From: Pohlia nutans
Taxonomy: Eukaryota > Streptophyta > Bryopsida > Bryales > Mniaceae
Reading direction: 5' to 3'
Assembly (NCBI GenBank): GCA_022496805.1
Contig: CM040087.1
Location: 12,784,001 to 12,848,000 of the forward strand
Length of the DNA stretch: 64,000 nucleotides
Shown: in pieces, positions 13,701 through 25,363 of the stretch
Position numbering within the stretch: the first letter of the stretch is position 1
Layout: each line of letters begins with the position of its first letter
Notes under the pieces: generated by a model
What the model saw: only the letters and a program-made list of their open reading frames with translations
What the model was told of the DNA's origin: nothing
Databases searched by the model: none
Program-made: the position numbers and the translations under genes

Positions 13701-16700
13701 TTTAAGAATAATAGAGTTAATTGAAAACAAAACCACTTCTATGTGGCTTCTACATTGAGTTTGCGTGCCAATATTAACAAATTCTAACAATCATAGTTCA
13801 TGAATAATCTTTTGGTCAAATGGAATTTGTGGGAACTCTCTTTTAGCATCAGGGAAGTCACTACACTAAATAGTATATTTAGTGTGAGGCACTGTAATTG
13901 CAAACATCACTCTAAATATCAAAAAACCTACTTTTTGTAAGAACACTAAATGTGAATTCTCACATTATTTGTGAAGAATAGTAACGTTTTGACATTGTGA
14001 TCTTTTGAGATATGGATATTTAGTGTGAATAAGGAATGAAACTTGAGATGAAAATTTAGATGGAAAAACTGAAATTTTAGAAATGGAATGAATAAAATTG
14101 GATGATAACTGACAATGAATCAAATTGGATGATAACCGCCACAACTAATTACCCACAAATTGACAATTAGTGTTACACAAGTAGTAGGGGTAAGCACATT
14201 ATTCATCACCTCACACTAAATATACTATTTAGTGTAGTTCCATACCCCTTGGTGGTGCGGGACCTTGCTCTTAGATTATTCTCAAACTCACTATAGACTA
14301 GTTTTGCACTCTTTTTGAACTCAAAACAATTTTAAGATGAGTTTCCACTTTGAGACACTCCTTTCGGTTAACTCTAATATCACCATATTATGAAGTGTCA
14401 TATTATGGAGGGTAGACTGTAAGATGCATCATGAGGCACATGGACACATCATGAGGCACACCTACTACGTACCCTCCAGCCCGAGAAGGAGGAAGAATGA
14501 GTTAATGGTTCCGTACAGCTGGATATATACACAGGCAATCTTGTCGTTGGGCAGCTTTAGGTCACTCACGTACTGCAGAAGAAGTGGCGGGGATTGCGTA
14601 TCATGACGTATGTGGCAAGCGGTACTCACCATTTGGTCTGATGCAAGGCCACGATGTGGATGGATTGGTTACTCCAGGGAAGGTCTTGCCACCCATCAAC
14701 CACTCCGTCGTAGTGGAACAACATGATTGTGAAGTCATTGAGTGGGAACTGCACACCAACCAACCAACCCATTTGTAAGTTAGATCGAGCAAATTATTTT
14801 CTTATTTGAAAACAACAAGCAGGTACTCTACTAGAGCAACGCTTTTTTTTTTCTGGCTACATTTTGCCAGATTTCTATACAAAATATGGCATTTCTCTTT
14901 TGTTAAAGAAAAATGAGAAAATTTTAAATTTTCTCACCAAATTGTGTCTATATTTTTTGTGAAGATAGCTAGATTTTGTGAAGAGAACTACAAAAATATG
15001 AATGTAAGTTTAAGATTTCACCAAATATTCTATAACAGTTTGTTTTACGACACCAGTTAGGCTTCAAGAAAAAATAGGAACAAAAACCTCCAAAAATAGA
15101 ATTTTGGTGAATTTTTAAAGTTAATTGCTTCTACATTCAGTAAATTAAAGTCTATAATTATTTTTGGAAATTTGACTTTATGAATAATTTTCAAACATCA
15201 TATTTTTCATTTTTTGTTGGGATTGAAACTTCATTAAAGTTATGAAAGTCATATTTTATAATACATCTTAGTTTTGCTCTAAACACCTCGGACTTTTAGG
15301 GATTAATTTGACCCTCTCTACAATAACATTTTGGAGAATCTTGCACACATCCCACTCAAATATATTTATATTACATTCAAACTATTTCACTTTCAATGAG
15401 ACTATTGCCCATGCAATCGTAGGATGAGGTAAGAATCTAATGACTGAAAGACAACATTGTTCACACTCCTATGCAGAATGCCCACCTTATTTGGAAACCC
15501 ATATTAAAAAGCCAGAAGTCAGAGTAGAGCTAGTCACATACCTTCTGGACAATGTCATTAACCACATTTTTTTGCTTGATACCTACAGCCATGGCCAACA
15601 GGTTCTTGGGCATTGCTGTCTGAACCTAATAGCAAGAAAACATGGAAATTGAATCAATACCGGCTATTCAGGATTATGTACGGTAGTATGGAATACAATT
15701 TGTCACGTTTACTACTCCTCTGTCCCATATTAAGCTTATTGTACCCTAAAAATAAATGACTTAACTCCTCCAATGGTGTGGACCCAGAGCACAATGGTGT
15801 GGACCATTAGCCAGTAAGAATAGTAGTTTGAGCAAACACAAATCTTTTAATGGAACAAATTGACAAGGGAATCAAGAAGCTTAATATGGGACAGAGGGAG
15901 TAGATCATAATGCAAAAATCCACATTGTCAAAGCCAAAGACCATGTAAACAAAGCCAATTGAAAGGCCACGTTGCTTGCCGAAGCCAAAAACCATGTTTC
16001 CATGACCATGACTTTCGGCAACACAATCTTCAACTTTGACAACATGATCTATGGCTTTGCACTACAATAGAATAAGTCTTTTCTCAGTGGTCACTTCTCA
16101 CTTGATGAGTGTAATTGGTCACATAAGACAAAGTTGGTTTTTGTTTTGTGTGACCAGTTACACTCACCAAGTGAGAAGTGACCACTGAAAAAAACCTCAC
16201 TCTGCCTTAGTGTTGGCAACGTGATCTTTGGCTTTGGCTACTCAGTCTCTAGCTTTGACAATGTGATTTTTGGCATTGTGATGGAGAAAATGTAACAAAT
16301 TGTATTCCGTACATATATTGAATACCTAGAAACTAATCTATCAAATAACAATGCAATGAACTAATGATTCATGTTGAAATTATTATGCAAATGGACAGAA
16401 GAAGGCTAGCATATATGTCAGGAAGCGAGGAACTGACTTCTGTCTCGTTTTCGACGTAAAGCGACCGCATTTGCAAGTCGGTGGTGGCCACAACCATGCC
16501 GCGCGGGATTTGCGTTCCCAGATTGTCCTCACATCCAGAAGTGCCTTTTCCTGAGGATCCCTCCGTCTGCACAGACACGAACTCCACTCTCAAAGGCGCC
16601 TCCTCGACCCGGAAGAATTGATCACAGAATGGAGGTCTACGGGAAGAGGATGTGCACAGGAGTGAACGAAGTTACCGAACCTGAAGTCGAATCTTAAAAG

Positions 16701-17377
16701 AGGCAGAGACTCTGTCCAGGAGTGAGTTATTCTGCGCAGTTCAAAATCCAGGAAATTATGTCTGTCACTTTCAAGAGATGATCAATCGATACTTTAACAT
16801 TACAGAGCTCGGAATTCCAATAGTTTTATCATTACCATGTTCGTCTGTTCGGTCACCAGGACGCTGCTCAGAATGAAGGTGAAGGCGAACACCGCTGCCG
16901 CACATGATATGTATTTGGGTTGGCACCAGCTCCACCATTTCGATGATGGTACTCCATTATTAAATGACGCATGTCGCTTCAATTGATCACTTGACTGCTG
17001 ATGCTACATTCAAAAAAAATCAACGACGAAATTAAATATGGTGTATATTTAATCGACAGTATTCGTGGTTGTGCGCAAATTCCACATTTCGCGTTCGTAA
17101 CATTCATGCTCTCAAAACTAGAACTAGAAAGTGAAGTGCCCATTTCTTAAAGTTTGGCCATTTCATCGTTTTCTTTAGTTAGCGTGTGGAAGTATTCCCT
17201 CTCGAGGACTCTGTAAGTGGAGATTCCCAGAGGATTGCGCAAGGCTCGGGAAACAAAAGCAATGTTCAGTGAGAGCAATGGATTGAAAAGTGTTAGTAGT
17301 CTAACCGAGTTCAAGTCGGGGGCATGAAAGGAAGATTGCTTGACCAATTGCTGGTGCGAAACCGGAAGTAGCCCCAT
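7752..17377 (-). CDS. DUF707 family protein, single-pass membrane-anchored, 14 exons
   Basis: Exons: 17377-17306, 17003-16804, 16636-16438, 15619-15542, 14748-14630, 13358-13257, 12500-12384, 11380-11327, 10385-10319, 9575-9522, 8889-8800, 8564-8523, 8131-8108 and 7910-7752. All phases match and give 458 residues. Order: short N-terminus, one membrane segment (about 54-74) and a luminal stem. The conserved core follows: NLLAMAVGIKQK (165-176), IMLFHYDGVVDGW (191-203), QTKWWFAKRF (220-229), IFLWDEDLG (241-249), GLEISQPALDP, YVEVMAPVF (315-323), NDLVHGWGIDL (337-347) and VGIIDAEYILHKGIPSLGG. These are hallmarks of the plant DUF707 group, often labelled lysine-ketoglutarate reductase trans-splicing related. 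The layout and the acidic WDED motif suggest a Golgi glycosyltransferase-like enzyme, but this is inference; no reaction is established. TE-rich introns stretch the gene to 9.6 kb. Confidence 0.9.
9680..9823. mobile_element. 144-bp foldback MITE in DUF707 intron
   Basis: The first about 53 bp (starting GCCATATTCGTTTAATTGGG) recur as an imperfect reverse complement at the end. It sits in the intron between exons 9575-9522 and 10385-10319. A diverged relative is visible at about 62150-62270. Confidence 0.8.
10071..10189. mobile_element. CACTAGTA-ended hairpin MITE in DUF707 intron
   Basis: Arms of about 44 bp, starting CACTAGTA and ending at GCCCACGCAAA, pair with few mismatches around a loop of about 30 bp. 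The CACTA ends suggest a non-autonomous CACTA element, although the three flanking bases do not match (tgt and tat). Confidence 0.75.
10640..10700 (+). repeat. tRNA-like box A remnant (possible SINE head)
   Basis: TAGGCTCAGTTGGTAAGGGG resembles a tRNA D-arm / RNA polymerase III box A. No box B or acceptor stem follows, so this is at most a SINE or tRNA fragment within a DUF707 intron. Confidence 0.3.
11568..12112 (+). mobile_element. TTAA-flanked MITE, family with copy at 54.3 kb
   Basis: It begins TTAACCCCTAA and is related along its length to 54335-54869: both have an early GGCTGCCC motif and end GTTTTGCCCTTACCCCT. The right terminus is worn and its exact end is uncertain. It lies in the DUF707 intron between exons 12500-12384 and 11380-11327. 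Confidence 0.6.
12720..12930 (+). mobile_element. TTAA-flanked MITE, partial, in DUF707 intron
   Basis: Starts TTAACCCTTAAAGGACCAAG and then follows 52362-52589 and 46423-46626 for about 150 bp. The right end has diverged. Confidence 0.6.
13861..14237. mobile_element. MITE with CTACACTAAATAG ends, 377 bp
   Basis: A 29-bp terminal inverted repeat begins CTACACTAAATAGTATATTT. It is the same end type as the elements at 22369-22583 and 25031-25253 but with a different interior. It lies in a DUF707 intron. Confidence 0.85.
15715..15900. mobile_element. Stowaway-like MITE (Tc1/mariner type)
   Basis: The ends read CTCC(C)TCTGTCCCATATT and its inverse, flanked by TA on each side (15713-15714 and 15901-15902). 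The CTCCCTC-GTCCCA end and TA duplication are the classical Stowaway signature. It lies in a DUF707 intron. Confidence 0.85.
16085..16187. mobile_element. 103-bp hairpin MITE in DUF707 intron
   Basis: Arms of about 43 bp starting CAGTGGTCACTTCTCACTTG pair with about three mismatches around a short loop. Confidence 0.8.
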
Positions 17378-18296
17378 TGATCACCGCAGCTTAAATAATT
17401 GCTTGCTAAAGCATTCGTGCTTTCAATGTCATCCCAACCTCAGCTCAGTCTCGACGTTGCTTGAATGCCTGACTGGCTACCTTAGCTCCTGAACAAGCTA
17501 TCACTGATCGACACTCCCATCTTGCAGCTCCAGGAGCAAAATGAAGAGTCCGTATCCCCACTTCGATACGAAACGAAACGCGGCTAGATTTGAATCAGAG
17601 CTGGAAAATGAAAGCTACGGAGAATGAGAGCTACGGAGGCGGCACCGGAAGCTAGTGGAAAAATCGATGGAGGCACCAATGCAGAGGGAGTGACGGAGCA
17701 ATCAGTGATGCAGACGTACCTACGGGGACATAGTACCTACACGGTTCAAACCACTTTGCTATAATTATCTAGAGAGCGCCGCGCCAAATCTGGAGCCAAG
17801 TGAGAAATTCGCAAACTCTCTGGATCACTGATCCAGAGATGCATCCTGTATCCTGGATAAGTTCAGATATCCGAACAAATTCTAACACAAGCCCAATAGT
17901 GGTGTGCCGGCCTTGGAATAGGAATCATGAGACTCTTGATGGCCACGAGGTCCACGGATCAAACCTTGGCGGCCACAATAGGTCAACCTTGAAGTGCAGT
18001 AATAGACGGGCCCCGGCGGCATTCTCAGTGGCGCGCCTCGACACGGGAGCAAACTCAGTCACCCTTATTTTACTTACCGGAAATATAACTCATCCGGTTT
18101 TTATTTTTGGAGCCCGACACTCCTACTTTTAATGTCCCATGAACCAGAATCTTTACTGACGCAGTACCGGAAGCCTGAGATTTTAGGACTTTACGAATTT
18201 CTCTAATAATTCCCCGGTATGTTCCCACCTGGCCTTAGCTAATTTCAAGTTTTTTTTTTTTTTTTTTTTTTCATTTCACAAATAAAGGGAGATCCT

Positions 18297-18839
18297 TTAA
18301 CCCCTAAAGGACCAATCAACCCTATTATGCTTGATATTTGGTCAAACGCCCCAAAAATCAAGTGTTTTAGTTTTATTGTAGTTGGTGTTTCATTAGATGT
18401 TTAAGTTAAGTTAAGATACATCTTTTGACCATTGGGATTGGAGAATAGACTTCATTTGAATTTTTTCTACCGTTGAGAAATTTGAATTTTGAGTGTACAA
18501 AATACAAAGGGCTTTCTAAAAATGCTCCAATCATAAGTCTCTTTTAATTTTTTCACTTTCAGTTTTTTACTCCTTGTAAATATCACTTTTATCTACATTC
18601 AATATATTTTTTCATATTAAATTTGACAAAATAATATTTATTTTGAATTTTTACCTTATTTACATGATAAAATTTGTAAATATTCAAAATATTTTCCAAT
18701 CATGTCGAAAATTTTGTCATACCTTCATAATGTTGATGACTATTTATGAAAATTTATAAATCATATAATGTGATATTTCAAGTATGCAAATTATAGTGCT
18801 TTGACTTTTACAAAAGAGGTGAGGACCTTTAGGGGTTAA
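18297..18839 (+). mobile_element. TTAA-flanked MITE, 543 bp, family C
   Basis: Left end TTAACCCCTAAAGGACC, right end GGACCTTTAGGGGTTAA. It shares its interior with the copy at about 40073-40616. No coding capacity. Confidence 0.85.
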
Positions 18840-19140
18840 AGAGAGATACAAATACAAGCCAACCCAGCCAGGTCCGGCAAGGCCGATAATTTCAAGTTTT
18901 CATTCGAATAGTCATTTGTAAGGTAGAGACACCCATAACCGACATGTGACCAAAAACCGATATATTCTAATTTCTAGATTGTGAAAGAACAGATGTACCT
19001 CATTTGTACATATCGGTTATAGGTTCTGAAGTACTTTTCACTTTGAAAAATTGTACAAATTTCAATATTGGGAAATAATTCATGGAAAATTTTGCATTCT
19101 CCACAAAAACTAACTTCCAACCCGGGAAAATATCACCCTA

Positions 19141-19470
19141 TTAACCCCTAAACGTCACAGCGTCCAGAAACTGAATCATGAACAGATTCAAAGTCCTGTA
19201 ACTTTTTCATACACTCTCGGATGACTTTCATCCAAGTCACCTTGGCAAGCCTATTAAGTTCTTTACCAATGAGAGTAAATCTCTTGTGATGGGGAGATGT
19301 TCAAAATATTGGAGAGGCCTCCAAATGCAAATATGTCAAATTTGTTGGGTAGATTTCATGCATGCAACGGTCCTTTCATGTACACTTATTGTACATTTGA
19401 GTCATGCTAAAATCTATTTTTCAGGCTAGCATCTACTTGTGTTCAAAGGATCGGTACGTTTAGGGGTTAA
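19141..19470 (+). mobile_element. TTAA-flanked MITE, 330 bp, intact
   Basis: Perfect ends TTAACCCCTAAACGT and ACGTTTAGGGGTTAA. It is the uninterrupted relative of the element at 29355-31000, which carries a Tc1/mariner insertion; this copy supplies the empty site. Confidence 0.9.
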
Positions 19471-19800
19471 TAGCTGGTCCAGAAATAGTGTAGGTAGCTT
19501 AAGTTATCAGTTTTAGGTGTCTCGACCTTAGACGTTTTAGGCAATTGTCAAACAGTGTACCCAAAATCGGTTCTACCCGTACCTTACTTTGTACTGAAGC
19601 AACGTTCGAAAAACTGGTGACCCAGCTAACTTAGCTAAGAATCCGGTCCACCTCCAACTGCACGAGCTTTACTGTACTACCATTGCAGTCAATCAAGCCA
19701 CGTGACTCCCATTCCAACTAGTCACGTGCACAAGGAGCAGTGACCCCGTGTTAAAATCCACATTTCTTATTCAGCGAGATAATTTGGACTGATTTTTAAT

Positions 19801-20115
19801 AGGTGTTGTCACACCTCTTTCTTTCCATTCTCAGAATGGAGGATGGGGACGTGGCACGCTCTTCTTGAATGGTGGAGGGCTCATTCTGAGAGATTGAAGA
19901 ATTTCCATTCTTCTCCTTCACGGGTGAACAATGATTCTCGGAGAATGGAGAATGGCCCATGCTTGGAGGATGAGTAACCAACTAACAACCTCTTTTCTCC
20001 ATCCTCAATTTTCACAAATCACAAAAGGGGTGTCACACCTTCTCCATGGAGAAGCTATCCTATTGGCTCCTCTTTTTCTTCATTCTCCATTCTCCGAGGA
20101 GGTGTGACAACCCCT
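19801..20115. mobile_element. MITE with GTTGTCACACCTC ends, 315 bp
   Basis: Terminal repeats AGGTGTTGTCACACCTC and GAGGTGTGACAACCCCT are flanked by AAT on both sides. The interior is rich in repeated CATTCTC/GAGAATG words that can pair. Related copies lie at 49793-50282 inside the strictosidine-synthase-like gene. Confidence 0.85.
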
Positions 20116-20195
20116 AATATTTGTTGCTCATCTGCTTGGGCAGACAATCATGCAAACAACCACAATACACTAATCGCCTCTGGTGTAAAGAGGCC

Positions 20196-20563
20196 CTAAA
20201 GGCAGGCTTCCATGTAGGGATCGGCTGGGTGAAAGGCACTAGAAGACAAAAATTGAGGTCTCAGGAACGACCCATGCTCCACCCATTTTGGGGCAAATGA
20301 AATATATACTCTTGACTTCTCCTGGTTTCACCCATTTCGGTAGAGCTTCCTCCTTTTTAGGGCCGACTTCCATGTGGGGTAGGTGATCGGTGATCAGGCC
20401 GCAAAAGAGGGGAGCTCCACCGAATCGGTGAAAATAGGTGAAACTCAAGAGTATAATTTTCCTTGCACCGAAATGGGTGGAGTATCGGTGACTGTTGAGA
20501 CCTCGTTTTTTGTCTTCTACTGCCTTCCACCGGACCGATCCTGACATGGAAGTCGGCCCTTAG
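20196..20563. mobile_element. Foldback element with arms over 150 bp
   Basis: The two halves are imperfect reverse complements. Shared words in order are CTTCCATGT, GGATCGG, TAGAAGACAAAAA, GAGGTCTCA, CCACCCATTT and TATACTCTTGA. Ends are about GGCAGGCTTCCATG and CATGGAAGTCGGCC next to TAA/TTA. Confidence 0.75.
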
Positions 20564-21047
20564 GACCGGCCACCCATACATGGAAGGAGGCCCTAAGTGT
20601 TCGACATAAGCTCCTTGTGACATGCCTGACAACCTCCATGTACTGTACAGCACAGCACCCCACCTCTTTCGACCATTCCTCCCGCTGGATCTTTACAATT
20701 ATTTGGTTACTCATCCGGAAAGCAGATTCAGCCACGGGGCAGGACTTCCAGATAAGACGATTCTCGGGAGTAGGTTAACACAGGTCAGCTTTTCATTGTC
20801 CGTGGAGAATTATATGGATGCCTTCAAAGGCACTCATCCAACTACTGTACGCTCGTGATTCAAGTAAAACGGTGGTTCCGGGGAAAAGTGCACACGAGTT
20901 CGGTATGTCTGTGTGTACAGGTTTCGTATGCGGCATTTGGAGGCTTGTGGTTGTCCCAATCAATGCCGCCTTTGAAGAGCTCCATGCAGTGGCCAAGGGG
21001 ATTTAAACTTCCTGCCAGACAGACGGACAGAGCGCGTGCCGGTGCAG

Positions 21048-21212
21048 GACTCCATCATTAAAGTAGTACAAAATGGAGTCCTTTTTCCACCACATAAAGC
21101 AGTGGCAAGGGCGGTACAATTGGCTAAAACGGGACTGTTAGTAATTGTGCTCACAATGGGACAAAAGCTCAGTGAAATGCGACGAGGTTTCATAATCATT
21201 GACAACTTGTAA
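21048..21212 (+). pseudogene. Coding-like terminal exon of unknown family
   Basis: After a gtgcag acceptor a 54-codon frame runs to a TAA. The peptide looks protein-like (VQNGVLFPPHKAVARAVQLA, then TGLLVIVLTMGQK and MRRGFIIIDNL), and an upstream segment after tgtgtacag (about 20920) may be another exon. I do not recognise the family. It may be a gene relic or a captured fragment. Confidence 0.3.
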
Positions 21213-21560
21213 GGAGTTCTAATGATGCCGCTAGGCGATTCAATGCTAGCGGGGAAGAGAAGAGAAGGCGTTGATGATGAGCGAGAGATGTATCCGTTTG
21301 TATGGTGCCGGAATTCAGTTTCGTAGGCGCATGAATGATGGCAATAATTTTGTGAATGGTTGCTTTATGTAGTTTTCATTTGTTTTTGTACAATTGCAGT
21401 TTTCATACAACTTGGTGATCAATGTACTTGAGTTCAAAATTACACTCTTTGTTGTTTGACCAACACATGCTGCAATTCTCTTCATTGATTCTAGTGATAT
21501 AAAATTTTGTCTCATATGAATTAGAACTCCCATATTATGATGAATTGAAGGGTTGAATGT

Positions 21561-21640
21561 AGTATCGGGAACCTCCCGTGTATTATCCCTGTAGAATGTA
21601 GCGAGGAGGTACATTTGCCGAGGTGAGGTTCCCGATACGA
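21561..21640. repeat. Short inverted repeat GTATCGGGAACCTC
   Basis: GTATCGGGAACCTC is followed about 50 bp later by GAGGTTCCCGATAC, a perfect 14-bp inverted repeat in an otherwise featureless stretch. Confidence 0.6.
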
Positions 21641-22368
21641 CATGTGTCCTTGAATTGAATTCATAATTTAAAACCCATGAGTCCTTGGTCATTTAGTTTA
21701 TCATATCCGAGTACATAATTACATACATTTTTCCACAAATCCGAGTGCAGATCATGTTAGAAAACACTACGTTTGGTTCATAGCAAAATCGATTAAGGTT
21801 CTGGAAACCGAGACAACCAACAAGGAATTCAGAATACCCAGGTAACATTGTGCAAAATCAAAGGCTATGGAACGGAATGAGCTGCTTGGTAAGCTTAATT
21901 GCTTCTTCACAAGATTTATGTACAATCATGGTACAAGTGCTCTATAACACAATATTGACTGTCAAATAGCTCCAGCATAGAATCCAGGCTTTATGGTCAG
22001 AGTACGCTACACTAAATCACCGACGCCTAACTCAATTTGTCAAGAAAGAAATCAATTTTCTCTAGTGAATTTAAATCAAGAGTTCGTCCCTCCAATCTCA
22101 GGTAATCAATGCAGAAGCCAATCATGCAACCACACTATGCTCATCCACTCTGTTCTCAAAAATATGCTCCATTCACTGGTAGGAAATGAGGAAATGTGTC
22201 GTTTTTCACTTACTATAATTGACAAAGGAATGAAACCGCACCAGGCACATGGGCTGTGTCAATGTTGGTGAGTAGTTTTGATCACAAGAAGACAAAAATA
22301 TAAATATAATATTCAGTCACTATTCACCATTTCCACGAAGTCGGGAATGAAAAATGAGAGGTCTGCTA

Positions 22369-22583
22369 CTACACTAAATAGGTAGATTAGTGTGAGATAC
22401 ACTAATTTACATAAACATGTTGTAAGTTTTTACTGTTGACCAATTTTTTTACCCTCTATATTGGTCAAGATGGGGATCTTTCAATAGTATTGGAATCAAT
22501 GTAATTTATTTTGTGGAGAGTAAAAATCTATAACATTTTCAAATCTTATAATTATCTAACACTAATCTACCTATGTAGTGTAG
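22369..22583. mobile_element. MITE with CTACACTAAATAG ends, 215 bp
   Basis: Terminal repeat starting CTACACTAAATAGGTAGATT. The interior is nearly the same as in the copy at 25031-25253, indicating two recent insertions of one subfamily. Confidence 0.9.
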
Positions 22584-22792
22584 TGATTCAGTTGCATTGG
22601 GGTTCAATTGAATGAGCCTCTACAACATTTACAGATTGACTCCTCAGCCAGCAAACGTCAACAGTACAATTTTGGAGCAGCCTGCCCGCCCAGCCAGCTC
22701 GGATTGCCACAGCCTTGGATCTCCCAGATCGATTGGAGAGACCAGATCATGCCTGCCGGCCCATCAGCTGGTGCTTCTTTCCACTCCAGATA

Positions 22793-23190
22793 GGGTTAGA
22801 TAACCTATTACCACCACCTCCCCCATTTATGACAGGTACAACTTTCTTGGAGCCACCACAATTGAGACCCAAAACCACCAATTTCACTATTCAAGTAGAC
22901 CAATGGCATGTCAAGAATTGCGAAGAAATAGCTGGTGGTTTTGGGTTAGCTCATGAGCGGATCTAGGAACAACAAAGTGTGAACTTAGGAAATTGGTATG
23001 TGATGTATGGGTAAAAGGTTACTTTCCACTTTGGAATTTTGTATAAAATTGACAAATGCGAATTAGATGTTGCAAATTTTTGCAATCCTCAGCAAAACCT
23101 ATTTCGAATGCAGTCATATTTTTTTGGAGAATCTAGCACTGCCAAAAATAGGCCAGATTGCTTAAGTTGGTGGTAATAGGTTATCCAACC
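22793..23190. mobile_element. MITE with TAACCTATTACCACCA ends
   Basis: GGTTAGATAACCTATTACCA at the left and its inverse at the right enclose about 400 bp with no coding capacity. Confidence 0.7.
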
Positions 23191-23194
23191 TTAA

Positions 23195-23591
23195 GGTGAG
23201 TGGGCCAACAACCGATGCGGACCATAAACAAATGGCACTCCATTATGCCAAAATTCAACAATTACTAAAATAGTTTAGTGATTGTTGATTTTTGAAGCAT
23301 TACTTGGAGGCACCTCATTGGTAGGAATTATGTTTACTCAAAGTTATTTTATGATCCTTCAAGGCACATTCACTGTCAAATTCAACTCAAGTCTATTGTC
23401 ATAAATAAGCAACATAGACTTTGAACTTTGAAAATTCATAACTAAATCAACATAACTTCAAAAATTATGATTTAACATGGGGTAGATTTAGAATCAATTT
23501 GCTAATCCATTATACGGTAATTATCACATTGCACTTCAGATTAGTATAAATAGGTGCAATGCTTAAAGTGTTGATTTATGGCCCACTCAAC
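23195..23591. mobile_element. Probable MITE with GAGTGGGCCA ends
   Basis: Inverted ends GAGTGGGCCA and TGGCCCACTC enclose about 400 bp of AT-rich DNA immediately after the preceding MITE. Confidence 0.5.
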
Positions 23592-23594
23592 TTT

Positions 23595-24200
23595 GATAGA
23601 TAGATAGAAACTCCGATCCTCTTCATGCCGGTGTGAATAAAGTGTCCATTAGTGATGTCAATGACCCAGTGCCCACTAGACACAGGGTCACTAGAACAAA
23701 ACTACTCTCCCCTGCCGGAGAATGGACAATTTAGTAACAAGTAAACATGCAATAAAAGTAATCATGAGCTGATGAATGGGATTTTGTTTTGAGTATAAGG
23801 TATGTTTTTGTAATTAGTAAAATCGCCATGAGTTCTTTGGTTGGTTGGTGAAGGGCAATGTATCACATTTGAGTCGTCTGGGTTCAATTCACGTTGGGCC
23901 CGTTTGAGCAGTGGTGTAATATACATAACTTGGTGTTGCTAGTGACTTATCATGGCAGCCTGGCAGGAAATTTGTACCAACCAACCGGTCCTATTTTACC
24001 CTTGAGACAAGTGCTTGCACTAAGCTAGCGATCAAAATAGTTAAATAGTGGTCTTCATCACTACTTCCTCCCTTTTAATTTTGTGTTTTTCCTATTCTAT
24101 TGGTATTGGTTGGTTGTTTGTTCTCTGTTTGCCTTTTATGCAAAAGGATTGATCCAACATCCTTTCTGCTCCAAAATATCGAGAACTTGCAAAGCAACTC
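23595..24200. repeat. Dispersed repeat containing a SINE tail segment
   Basis: It opens with GATAGATAGAAACTCC and the roughly 150-bp segment shared with the SINE at 36342-36710. Downstream it continues with homology to 53612-54060 (for example CTATTGGTATTGGTTGG). The two copies define a longer repeat unit. Confidence 0.6.
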
Positions 24201-25030
24201 ATTGTGCCTCAAAAAATTAATAAAAATAAAAATAAAAATGGAAACCCTTTTGTAATTCAATTGCAAATAAGATATTGACAATCTATGGGTGAAATTTGTT
24301 GTAATGGGTTAAAATGTAATACTCTGAGCCTAGTTGCTTTTGGGAGACTTTTTGGTTGCTTAATTTTATGGGTAGACTTTTTCAAAAGCACTTTGAACAT
24401 TTAAGAACTAAAATTTAGAAATTTTTGGTGAACCACTCCAACAAGAGATGACACATAAAAATTCACAAATCATCCCCTATCTAATTGGTTTTTACATGTA
24501 TGAAGCAAACTTCCCGTAAAATCTATATTAAAAATTTCACACTGCAAAAAGTGCATAATGGATGAAAAAACTTAGATGAAAACTATACATTGTTCAAAAA
24601 ATGAACGTTTAGGCAATTAATTCTTTACGCTTAGATCCACCACTAATTTTAAGAATGTGTTATAAAATATTTGATGAATCACAAAAATGGAGTTGATATA
24701 TAAAGAAAGTTGAAAATTTCAATGTTTAGATTCCATCTCTACGGTTGGATTTATAAAATAAATAAATTATTAGTTGTTATTTAACATTGCAGGGTTATCT
24801 TTGGAAATTTATTGTGTAATCCCAAATTAACAAAATGTATAACAAATTTGGAATAACATGCACTATAAGATGTTATAATTTCCATTATTTGATTCTTCTT
24901 ATTTCGGAAAATCATTGTTAAGGTCTCACTTTTTGAATTTATAATAAAACTTGATATAAACCAATTTTGTCATTTAAAAAAAATCACAATATCTTATTGT
25001 GAAGATCTATATCGTAGAAATTGTAGCCAA

Positions 25031-25253
25031 CTACACTAAATAGGTAGATTAGTGTTAGATACACTAATTTACATAAACATATTGTAAATTTTTACAGTTG
25101 ACCAATTTTTTTAACCCTCTATATTGGTCAAGATGGGGATCTTTCAATAGTATTGGAATCAATGTCTTTGGTAATTTTTTTTGTCGAGAGTAAAAATTTA
25201 TAATAATTTCAAATCTTATAATTATCTAACACTAATCTACCTATTTAGTGTAG
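25031..25253. mobile_element. MITE with CTACACTAAATAG ends, 223 bp
   Basis: Sister copy of 22369-22583, with the same terminal repeats and interior. Confidence 0.9.
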
Positions 25254-25363
25254 CACAAGAACGAAGTAGAGTTTAGATGAATGAAAACCTATACGAGAGG
25301 CAGTCAAAAGAAGGCTTACAATCTGTTCATTGTCCATTATATGAACACACGAGCATTATAAGT

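Noticed and set aside
23840..23920. A tRNA-like box B (GGTTCAATTC) as a separate plus-strand SINE
   Set aside because: A weak box A and no target duplications; I cannot separate it from the surrounding dispersed repeat.
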